NCBI GenBank assembly: GCA_016288355.1
Contig: JAEEYY010000098.1
Coordinates: 1 to 22,407, forward strand
Length of the DNA stretch: 22,407 nt
Source of the DNA: Synergistes sp.
GTDB taxonomy: Bacteria; Synergistota; Synergistia; Synergistales; Synergistaceae
Direction of reading: 5' to 3'
Position numbers and translations under genes: made by a program. The notes beneath the pieces were generated by a model. It did no database searches and was not told where the DNA came from. It saw only the letters and a list, made by a program, of their open reading frames with translations. Shown here piece by piece: positions 16,720-22,407 of this stretch; position 1 is the first letter of the stretch; every line of letters starts with the position of its first letter.

Positions 16720-16767
16720 CCGCGGTGATGGCAGGCAGGCAAACGATTTGCATGCCTGCCGCCGCGG
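16720..16767 (+). repeat. strong intergenic hairpin between the two methyltransferase genes
   Basis: GGCAGGCAGGCAAA (16730-16743) pairs with TTTGCATGCCTGCC (16747-16760) over 13 of 14 positions around a CGA loop. An outer CCGCGG pair (16720-16725 with 16762-16767) extends it across a small internal loop. No T-run follows (the sequence continues GTAATTTAC), so a simple intrinsic terminator is unlikely. It may stabilise the upstream mRNA, reduce expression of the downstream gene, or bind a protein. Confidence 0.7.
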
Positions 16768-16803
16768 GTAATTTACTTTTAAACGAAAGGACGATGATGC
16801 TTT

Positions 16804-17817
16804 GTGAACTCAAGACAATGGCTTGAAGATCTGAAAAGAGCGCCCGCCAGAAAGGGCCTGCCGATACTTTCTTTCCCCAGCGTCAGTATAACAGGCGTCA
16901 CCGTAAGAGAACTTGTACAGAACAGCTCCCTTCAGGCCGAGGGCATGAAAGCTGTAGCCGACAGGATCCCGTCCGCGGCTTCTGTAAGTATGATGGACCT
17001 GTCGGTCGAAGCCGAAGCTTTCGGCTCGTCAATAAAAACTTTTGACAGGGAAGTTCCGGTCGTAACAAACGAGATCGTAAAAGACAACGACTCTGCCGTT
17101 GCGCTGAAGATCCCGCATGTCGGAGACGCCCGCACCGGTCTTTTTGTCGAAGCTGTAGAAAAAGCCTGCAAACTTATCACGGACCGGCCGGTGCTTGCCG
17201 GGGCCGCGGGCCCCTTCTCGCTCTGCGGAAGGCTGATGGGGATCTCGAAGTCGATGATACACTGCGTAAAGAATCCGCAGATGGTACACACGACGATGAA
17301 GAAAGTAACGCCCTTCCTGATCGAATATATAAAAGCTTTCAGAGATGCGGGCGCGAACGGACTGATCATGGCCGAGCCCCTTACCGGGCTGCTCTCTCCG
17401 AAGCTTGCAAAAGAATTCTCCGAGCCTTATGTGAAGGAGATAATAGACGCCGTTCAGGACGACAGCTTTATCATCGTATACCACAACTGCGGCGGCTCCG
17501 TGCCGCGGATGATGGATTCTCTGCTTGCTGTCGGCGCCGCCGCCTATCACTTCGGCAACGCGGTCAGCATGAAAGACGTCCTGGCAAAGATCCCCGAAAA
17601 CATTATCGCTATGGGAAACATCGATCCTTCGTCGCAGTTCTGTATGGGTACGCCGCAGTCGATGAGAGAAGCCGTGCTTTCGCTTATGAGAGAATGCTGT
17701 CCCGCCTTCCCCAATTTTGTCATCTCGTCAGGCTGTGATATAGCGGTCAACGCAAAATGGGAGAATATCATGGCGTTCTTTGACGCGATCGGTGAGTACA
17801 ACGATACGGCAAAGTAA
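16804..17817 (+). CDS. MtaA/MtbA-type methylcorrinoid methyltransferase (uroporphyrinogen decarboxylase fold)
   Basis: This 337-residue protein belongs to the UroD superfamily branch that moves methyl groups from a methylated corrinoid protein to a thiol or other acceptor. The zinc site is intact: His227-x-Cys229 in VYHNCGG and Cys311 in SSGCDIAV, matching His237, Cys239 and Cys316 of MtaA. Other family segments are GPFSLCGRLMG (136-146), IMAEPLTGLLSP and IAMGNIDPSSQF. In methanogens the acceptor is coenzyme M. In a bacterium it could be tetrahydrofolate or something else, which sequence does not tell. The start is GTG with AAAGGA (16786-16791) 12 bp upstream; ATGs at 16794 and 16797 are in another frame and give only a short peptide. 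A close alternative is a plain UroD-like protein, but the zinc residues make methyl transfer more likely. Confidence 0.88.
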   Translation: MNSRQWLEDLKRAPARKGLPILSFPSVSITGVTVRELVQNSSLQAEGMKAVADRIPSAASVSMMDLSVEAEAFGSSIKTFDREVPVVTNEIVKDNDSAVALKIPHVGDARTGLFVEAVEKACKLITDRPVLAGAAGPFSLCGRLMGISKSMIHCVKNPQMVHTTMKKVTPFLIEYIKAFRDAGANGLIMAEPLTGLLSPKLAKEFSEPYVKEIIDAVQDDSFIIVYHNCGGSVPRMMDSLLAVGAAAYHFGNAVSMKDVLAKIPENIIAMGNIDPSSQFCMGTPQSMREAVLSLMRECCPAFPNFVISSGCDIAVNAKWENIMAFFDAIGEYNDTAK

Positions 17818-18013
17818 TGTCCGGATGAATCAGGCACGCCGGCACAAAGGTTCTTTTACAAATTTCTGTTTTAGTTTTTTGTATAAAAACTGTTTTAATA
17901 ACGAATAAATGTGTAAAATAGTCATGTTTATCGGCTGAATAATAAGCTGTTTTTATTCTTCTGTAATCGATCAGCCACGGAGTTTCTCAAAACAAAGGGA
18001 GGTATAAATAATA
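17818..18013 (+). other. 196-bp AT-rich gap upstream of the NhaC-family gene
   Basis: No gene is seen here. The gap is clearly more AT-rich than its flanks. A TAAAAT at 17914-17919 could be a -10 element, but nothing like TTGACA lies 17 bp upstream. I see no terminator for the preceding gene, so read-through from the methyltransferase operon is possible. GCCACGG near 17973 resembles a B12 box by one mismatch, but the rest of a cobalamin riboswitch is missing. A strong ribosome site AAGGGAGG (17995-18002) serves the next gene. Confidence 0.35.
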
Positions 18014-19564
18014 ATGACTGTTACAAAAGTTAAGAAGCCCTCTTTTGCGGTCGCACTCGCAACATTCATATGTATCGCGGGCACTATCAGCTTCGGCCTT
18101 CTCAAGCTGGGGCTCGACGCCCATGTTCCTATCGCAGTAGCCGCCGCGATAGCGGCTCTCGTAGGCAAATTTATCGTAGGGATAACCTGGGAAGAGATGG
18201 AGTCTGCGATCTGCAACGCTATCTCATCGTCGATCGGCGCTCTTCTGATACTGATAGCGATAGGAATGCTGGTAGGCTCCTGGGTACAGGCAGGGGTCGT
18301 CCCCGGACTCATCTATTACGGCTTCAACGTTCTTTCGCCGGGCATCTTCCTTTTTGCTACACTTCTGCTCTGTTCGATAGTTTCGCTTGCCACCGGCTCC
18401 TCCTGGGGCGTAGGCGGGACCGCGGGAGTAGCCCTTATAGGAATCGCTGCGGGACTCAATATCCCGGCTCCGCTTGCCGCCGGTGTTATAATATCCGGCG
18501 CCTATTTCGGAGACAAGATGTCGCCGCTCTCCGACACCACGAACCTGGCTCCTGCCGTATCCGGCTCAAACCTTTTTGACCATATACGCGCGATGATGTG
18601 GACGACGGTGCCGACCTATATAATCGTAGCCGTGATAACGATAGTGCTGGGCTTTTCCTACTCCGGCGGCGCCGCGTCATTTGACCCGACGCGCATTCAG
18701 GCCTTCCAGAAGATCCTTGCAGCCGAATTCTCGATCAACCCGCTCTATGTAGCGATACCGGTAATAATAGTCCTGGGGCTTGCGGTGCTGAAATGCCCGG
18801 CTCTGCCGAGCATGATGGCAGGCACCGCCGCGGCTTCCATCCTGGCAATGGTCCAGGGAACGAGCCTTGCCGACGCGCTTGGTGCGATACATTACGGATA
18901 TGAGTCGTCGGTAGCCACTAAACTCTCCGAAGCCGCGATGGAGGAGCTCCCGGCGCTAATGAGCGAGTCCGGCATCTCCGGCATAGCTCCGGAGACTATC
19001 CACGAGGTATCGTCGCTGGTGACCGAGCTGCTGAACAGGGGCGGCCTCGACAGTATGATGTGGTCACTTTCGCTCATCATGATCGCGCTCGTGCTCGGCG
19101 GTATAATGGAAAGCTGTCACTACCTTGACGTGCTGCTTAACCCGATGCTCTATAAGATCCGCAGGGTCGGAGGCTTTGTGACGCTGGTAGTCGTTTCCTG
19201 CTTTGTCAGCAACCTCTTCCTCGGAGACCAGTATCTAGCGATAGTCGTTCCCGGACGCATGTTCAAAACTTCGGTCGCAAAGACGGATCTCTCTCCGCGA
19301 ATGCTGTCGCGCTCACTTGAGGACTGCGGCACGATGACGGCGGTCCTGATTCCGTGGACCGGCTGCGGCGCCTTCCAGTCCGGCGCCCTCGGAGTACCGA
19401 CCCTTTCGTATGCACCTTACTGCTTCATGAACATAATCAACCCGTTCGTGGCGATAATAATGTCATATCTGGGCATAGGCATCTACTGGGGCAAAAACGG
19501 CGCGGACAAGATCGAAAAACGCACCGCCCTTGTCTTCCCGCACGACGCGGAAGACGCAGCCTGA
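18014..19564 (+). CDS. NhaC-family Na+/H+ antiporter-like transporter
   Basis: This 516-residue membrane protein has a dozen or so hydrophobic stretches and the signatures of the NhaC family (IonTrap superfamily): ATGSSWGVGGTAGVALIGIA (about 126-145) and GAYFGDKMSPLSDTTNLAP (162-180). Known NhaC members exchange Na+ for H+, and relatives exchange organic anions or amino acids such as malate/lactate or tyrosine/tyramine. Its position between the methyl-transfer genes and the reactivation genes suggests that it either imports the methylated substrate or balances ions moved by Rnf; both are inference. An unusually long loop at about 295-345 contains AAMEELPALMSESGISGIAPETIHEVSSL-like helices. 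A hairpin terminator follows, so it ends a transcription unit. Confidence 0.9.
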   Translation: MTVTKVKKPSFAVALATFICIAGTISFGLLKLGLDAHVPIAVAAAIAALVGKFIVGITWEEMESAICNAISSSIGALLILIAIGMLVGSWVQAGVVPGLIYYGFNVLSPGIFLFATLLLCSIVSLATGSSWGVGGTAGVALIGIAAGLNIPAPLAAGVIISGAYFGDKMSPLSDTTNLAPAVSGSNLFDHIRAMMWTTVPTYIIVAVITIVLGFSYSGGAASFDPTRIQAFQKILAAEFSINPLYVAIPVIIVLGLAVLKCPALPSMMAGTAAASILAMVQGTSLADALGAIHYGYESSVATKLSEAAMEELPALMSESGISGIAPETIHEVSSLVTELLNRGGLDSMMWSLSLIMIALVLGGIMESCHYLDVLLNPMLYKIRRVGGFVTLVVVSCFVSNLFLGDQYLAIVVPGRMFKTSVAKTDLSPRMLSRSLEDCGTMTAVLIPWTGCGAFQSGALGVPTLSYAPYCFMNIINPFVAIIMSYLGIGIYWGKNGADKIEKRTALVFPHDAEDAA

Positions 19565-19594
19565 TTCCTTTCATATATCCTGCATTAAAAACAT

Positions 19595-19637
19595 TCGGGT
19601 GAAGCATCTTTATTTATGCTTCACCCGACTTTATAAT
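19595..19637 (+). terminator. hairpin terminator after the NhaC-family gene
   Basis: A perfect 13-bp stem (19595-19607 with 19616-19628, TCGGGTGAAGCAT and complement) has an 8-base loop and is followed by CTTTATAATTTTT, a weak T-rich tail. It probably ends or reduces transcription before the corrinoid reactivator gene. The tail also contains TATAAT (19632-19637), which could be a -10 for that gene, though no -35 is evident. Confidence 0.7.
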
Positions 19638-19676
19638 TTTTGTATGGCGGAAAACACCGCTGTATTGTTTTTTGAT

Positions 19677-19682
19677 CGGAGG
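19677..19682 (+). promoter_or_regulatory. ribosome binding site that sets the RACo start
   Basis: CGGAGG lies 7 bases before GTG at 19690. An in-frame TTG at 19672 would place this site inside the coding sequence and has no ribosome site of its own, so the GTG is the better start. Confidence 0.75.
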
Positions 19683-19689
19683 CCCTGCT

Positions 19690-21318
19690 GTGGAAGAAAA
19701 CAACGAAAAAACGCATCTTATCACATTCATGCCTGACGGGGTCTCCGCCCGCGTGCCGGAAGGCGCCACGGCAGCAGACGCAGCGGACAGAGCCGGCGTA
19801 ATGATCGGCCGACACTGCGGCGGCGCAGGCGTCTGCGGAAAATGCCGCGTCGCGGTAAAAGACAAAGCCCGGGATCCCTTCGCGCCTCTCACAGAAACAG
19901 AAAAAAAGCGGCTCTCGCAGGAAGAGGCTGACGGAGGAGTAAGGCTCGCATGCTGCGCAAGAATAGTAAGAAACGGTACGCTGCATGTCATTGACAGCAA
20001 TGAAAGCCGCGGCGGCAGCATACTTGAGGGCCTCAGCGGCGGCATAAATGAATGGTCTAAGGAAAAGCACGGTTTCGGCGTTGCGGCGGATATCGGCACC
20101 ACGACCGTCGTATGCTATCTGCTTGACCTTGACGGGCATAAGATCACAGACCGCGTTTCTTTTCTGAATCCGCAGGTCGCCTTCGGCGACGACGTGATAT
20201 CAAGAATAGCATACTCATCCGCGTCTTGCGAAGCGCTTCTGCGCGTGCAGAAGGCCATAACCGCGGCAATGGAGAAAAACATCCGCTGCATGGCGGAAAA
20301 AAACGCCGTCCGTCCGGATGAGATAACAGAACTTGTTATAGCCGGAAACACCGTAATGGAACATCTGTTTGCCGGCGTTTCCCCCGAAAGCATCGGGCAC
20401 AGCCCCTACAGCCCGCAGTTTCTCTCTATGCCGCCTTTTCCCGCAAAGGATATCGGCATAGACACCGGCGGCCCCTGCGTGGTAAAAATGCTACCGAACG
20501 TGGCGGGCTACGTCGGCGCCGACATAGTAGCCGGCGTTGCGGCAACAGGCATGGATACAGAAGACAAAATGCGGCTCCTTGTCGATATCGGGACCAACAA
20601 CGAGATAGTCATCGGCAGCAGAAAAGGCATGTTCTGCTGCGCTACGGCGGCAGGGCCCGCATTTGAAGGGGCAAGGATACAGTATGGCATGAGGGCCGCC
20701 GAGGGAGCGATAGAAAAAGTCTTCTTATCCGGCAAAGAGCTGTGCTGCAGCGTCATAGGCGGAACCGCGCCGGCAGGCCTGTGCGGTTCAGGCCTGATAG
20801 ACGCGATCGCGCTGCTTCTTGACGAAGGCATGATAAACCCCGGCGGACGCTTCGAATATCCGGAGAAGTGCACAGACCCCCGCTTTTCGAAAAGACTCAG
20901 CCGCGGCGGCCCCAAAGGCATGGTGCGCCTGCTGCTGACGGATGAGGAACATCCGGTATACCTTACACAGAAGGATATAAGGGAAGTGCAGCTCGCCGCG
21001 GGCGCGGTAAAGGTAGGTATCGGCGTGATGCTGGAAAAGGCCGGCATAAAGGCGGAAGAGATCGGGGAGGTCTGTCTTGCCGGCGCTTTCGGCAACAATA
21101 TAAACATAGAAAGCGCCGTCAGGGTTGGATTGATTCCGGACGTGCGCCGCGAGATCATAACCGGCGTAAAAAACTCTTCCGGACTCGGGGCCTGCATGTC
21201 TTTAGCTTCAGCCGGTTTTTACAGAAGAGCAGAAACAGCCGCTGAAAAAATGACCTATATTGAGCTCTCTTCTCTTGCCGATTTTCAGAAACGCTTCATG
21301 AACGCAATGTCCTTTTAA
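19690..21318 (+). CDS. RACo-type reductive activator of corrinoid protein (2Fe-2S + ASKHA)
   Basis: Corrinoid methyltransferases lose activity when cobalt is oxidised to Co(II); RACo proteins restore Co(I) using ATP. With the GTG start this protein has 542 residues. The N-terminal plant-type ferredoxin domain holds Cys43, Cys49, Cys52 and Cys88 (HCGGAGVCGKC, then RLACCA). A linker follows, and then the ASKHA ATPase region begins at about 128: DIGTTT (134-139), LVIAGNTVMEHL, LPNVAGYVGADIVAG (268-282), DIGTNNE (299-305) and GLCGSGLIDAI. All are hallmarks of the DUF4445/RACo family. It is of the bacterial RACo type, not the archaeal RamA type with C-terminal ferredoxin motifs. It sits downstream of a terminator but in the same cluster as its likely client, the corrinoid protein. 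Relatives are often about 600 or more residues, so this one is somewhat short. Confidence 0.92.
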   Translation: MEENNEKTHLITFMPDGVSARVPEGATAADAADRAGVMIGRHCGGAGVCGKCRVAVKDKARDPFAPLTETEKKRLSQEEADGGVRLACCARIVRNGTLHVIDSNESRGGSILEGLSGGINEWSKEKHGFGVAADIGTTTVVCYLLDLDGHKITDRVSFLNPQVAFGDDVISRIAYSSASCEALLRVQKAITAAMEKNIRCMAEKNAVRPDEITELVIAGNTVMEHLFAGVSPESIGHSPYSPQFLSMPPFPAKDIGIDTGGPCVVKMLPNVAGYVGADIVAGVAATGMDTEDKMRLLVDIGTNNEIVIGSRKGMFCCATAAGPAFEGARIQYGMRAAEGAIEKVFLSGKELCCSVIGGTAPAGLCGSGLIDAIALLLDEGMINPGGRFEYPEKCTDPRFSKRLSRGGPKGMVRLLLTDEEHPVYLTQKDIREVQLAAGAVKVGIGVMLEKAGIKAEEIGEVCLAGAFGNNINIESAVRVGLIPDVRREIITGVKNSSGLGACMSLASAGFYRRAETAAEKMTYIELSSLADFQKRFMNAMSF

Positions 21319-21337
21319 CGGCCGGACGGTGAGAAAA

Positions 21338-22069
21338 ATGAAGAAGATCAGGATCTTTTACTCAGAATACGAAAAAAATAATACAGAAATATATGAAAGC
21401 GACGAGGTGCGGGTCGACCTCTCTTCTCTTGAGAAGTTCTACTCCGGACTTGGAGAAAAACAGCTGCTCTGCTTTCGGAAATTTGAAGAATTCTGGAAGG
21501 AAAGCGGCTCAGAGAAACTATTCCTGCCGCAGGCAGTGATAAAAACGATGCCGGCGGAAGTCCTGTCGGCAGAATTCAAAGACGTGCCGGAGCTTGAAAG
21601 CAAAGAAGAGAAGACCGCTATATTGGTTTGGACTATAGGAAAAGCGCTGGAAAAAGAAGCAGGCGCTATGACAGCGTCGGCAGGAAGCATAATGACGGGG
21701 CTTCTGCTTGACGTTGCAGGCTCAATGGCGCTTTACTGCATGCACGATGTTCTTATCGGATGGCTTAGAAAAAAAGCCTCTCTTACAGGCCGCTTCGTCT
21801 GCGGGGAGTATTATCCGGGCATAGGAAACATGAGACAGGATCTTATGGAAAAGATCGTATCCGCAGCCGAAACGGAATCTTTGATAAACGTGACGGCAAA
21901 CGGCACCTCTCTTCTGCATCCGCGGAAATCGCAGTGCGCGTTCATTACGCTGGGCACAAGCGAGCGCGAATGTGAGATAAAGACAGAACCGTGCAGGCCG
22001 TGCAGCGGCAAAAAATGTCTGTACTACCAGCTGGGCGGCTGCCACATGATGTATACCGATAAACGATGA
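21338..22069 (+). CDS. MetH activation-domain-like protein with C-terminal cysteine motif
   Basis: This 243-residue protein resembles the B12-dependent methionine synthase activation (reactivation) domain family found as stand-alone genes beside corrinoid methyltransferases. The segments GEYYPGIGNMRQDLMEKI and LINVTANGTSLLHPRKSQCAFITLG correspond to the family's SPGYG and LT.S.MM.P.KS.SAI motifs. The C-terminus has Cys219, Cys222, Cys227 and Cys235 (CRPCSGKKC, then GGC), a likely iron-sulfur or metal site. It probably helps keep the corrinoid protein active together with RACo, which lies 19 bp upstream. An upstream in-frame GTG at 21329 would add three residues. I prefer the ATG because GGTGAG (21328-21333) just before it can act as a ribosome site. 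The exact reaction is not known to me. Confidence 0.75.
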   Translation: MKKIRIFYSEYEKNNTEIYESDEVRVDLSSLEKFYSGLGEKQLLCFRKFEEFWKESGSEKLFLPQAVIKTMPAEVLSAEFKDVPELESKEEKTAILVWTIGKALEKEAGAMTASAGSIMTGLLLDVAGSMALYCMHDVLIGWLRKKASLTGRFVCGEYYPGIGNMRQDLMEKIVSAAETESLINVTANGTSLLHPRKSQCAFITLGTSERECEIKTEPCRPCSGKKCLYYQLGGCHMMYTDKR

Positions 22070-22093
22070 TAATATACCCCAGGCACACACCGA

Positions 22094-22128
22094 AAAAGCC
22101 TCCGCCTGATACTTCGGCGGAGGCTTTT
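22094..22128. terminator. bidirectional terminator between convergent genes
   Basis: A perfect 13-bp stem (22094-22106 with 22116-22128, AAAAGCCTCCGCC and complement) surrounds a 9-base loop. It has A residues on the left and T residues on the right, and another T-run follows at 22134-22139. It lies between the stop of the activation-domain-like gene (22069) and the stop of the minus-strand gene (22133-22131), so it can serve both. Confidence 0.92.
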
Positions 22129-22130
22129 GT

Positions 22131-22407
22131 CTATTTTTTGTTATCGTCAAGCGGCGGCAGCGGCTTTATCTCCTCGTCCTCCGAAAATTCTGTCTTCGGA
22201 CCTTCAGTCTTGCTTTTGATCCAGTCTTCGATCTTGTCGTAGAATGCATCGCTCCAGGCAGGGTTCGCCCAGATCTTCCGTTTCGCCGTCATCGAAAGGC
22301 AGCCGCACAACATAGCGCCGAAATAAAAATAGGGATGATGAGTAGCAAGGGCAATTCCGAAAAAGATAAAGCACAGCGTTGCGAACAGATCCTTGTAGAA
22401 CAATGTT
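22131..22407 (-). CDS. small membrane protein, unknown function, cut by the window edge
   Basis: The minus-strand frame is open from the right edge to a TAG at 22133-22131. The visible part is about 90 residues: two hydrophobic segments, LFATLCFIFFGIALA and YFYFGAMLCGCLSM, then a soluble acidic and proline-containing tail ending in LPPLDDNKK. A TTG at 22403-22401 could be a start, but it has no visible upstream ribosome site within the window, and the frame continues, so the gene is probably truncated at its 5' end. I do not recognise the family. It has no evident link with the methyltransferase cluster, being convergent and separated by a terminator. Confidence 0.55.
   Translation of the reverse strand, partial: TLFYKDLFATLCFIFFGIALATHHPYFYFGAMLCGCLSMTAKRKIWANPAWSDAFYDKIEDWIKSKTEGPKTEFSEDEEIKPLPPLDDNKK

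Noticed and set aside
16794..16826. Short peptide frame starting ATGATG just before the MtaA-like gene
   Set aside because: It is about ten codons, ends in TGA inside the next gene, and has no sign of being a leader peptide. The GTG at 16804 gives the family N-terminus.
17965..17985. B12-box-like GCCACGG, possible cobalamin riboswitch
   Set aside because: There is one mismatch to GCCACTG, and the AT-rich gap is too short and lacks the other conserved stems of the riboswitch.
19672..19689. TTG start for the RACo gene
   Set aside because: It has no ribosome site of its own and would include the CGGAGG that lies well placed for GTG at 19690.
1..22407. tRNA, rRNA, CRISPR arrays, insertion sequences or prophage
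   Set aside because: I read through all gaps and saw no tRNA cloverleaf, spaced direct repeats, transposase or terminal inverted repeats. The window is nearly filled by intact genes.

Overview
The window looks like a chromosomal segment of an anaerobic, diderm (Gram-negative-type) bacterium with a GC content in the mid-50s by eye. A tripartite RND efflux system with an outer-membrane channel implies two membranes. A six-subunit Rnf complex and a corrinoid methyltransferase cluster imply an anaerobe that works with low-potential ferredoxin and one-carbon groups. My best guess is Synergistota (Cloacibacillus/Synergistes-like). That is an inference from gene content and composition; no rRNA or marker gene is present to prove it.

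Layout. (1) Positions 116-5970 hold a tight operon for a tripartite RND efflux pump (adaptor, inner-membrane pump, outer-membrane channel), closed by a long hairpin terminator at 5988-6041. (2) Positions 6269-11313 hold a complete rnfCDGEAB operon for the ion-pumping ferredoxin:NAD+ oxidoreductase, closed by a textbook terminator at 11330-11366. (3) A 977-residue regulator lies on the minus strand (11415-14348). It has an OmpR/SARP-type DNA-binding domain, a BTAD, a P-loop ATPase and a long helical-repeat tail. It is divergent from (4), a corrinoid-dependent methyl-transfer cluster on the plus strand: corrinoid protein, MtmB-family methyltransferase, MtaA/MtbA-type (UroD-fold) methyltransferase, NhaC-family antiporter, a RACo-type corrinoid reactivator, and a protein resembling the MetH activation domain. 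(5) A small membrane protein on the minus strand runs off the right edge, convergent with the cluster over a shared terminator.

The most interesting part is region 4. The substrate methyltransferase belongs to the monomethylamine methyltransferase (MtmB) family, which in methanogens carries pyrrolysine at the catalytic centre. Here the whole 463-codon frame is open without an in-frame amber codon. The position aligned with pyrrolysine is an ordinary valine, and three other active-site residues also appear changed. It therefore looks like a pyrrolysine-independent MtmB paralogue with an unknown substrate, comparable to what is established for non-pyrrolysine members of the MttB family.

The region between regulator and cluster carries five copies of the heptamer TGCAAAA/TTTTGCA on an 11-bp phase. 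Two tandem copies sit directly upstream of a -10-like element. That is the geometry known for SARP-family activator sites, and the divergent regulator has SARP-like domains. A coherent model is: the regulator senses a substrate and activates the cluster; a transporter of the NhaC family serves the pathway; the MtmB-like enzyme moves a methyl group to the corrinoid protein; the MtaA-like enzyme passes it to an acceptor; RACo restores oxidised cobalt; and Rnf supplies or uses low-potential electrons and an ion gradient.
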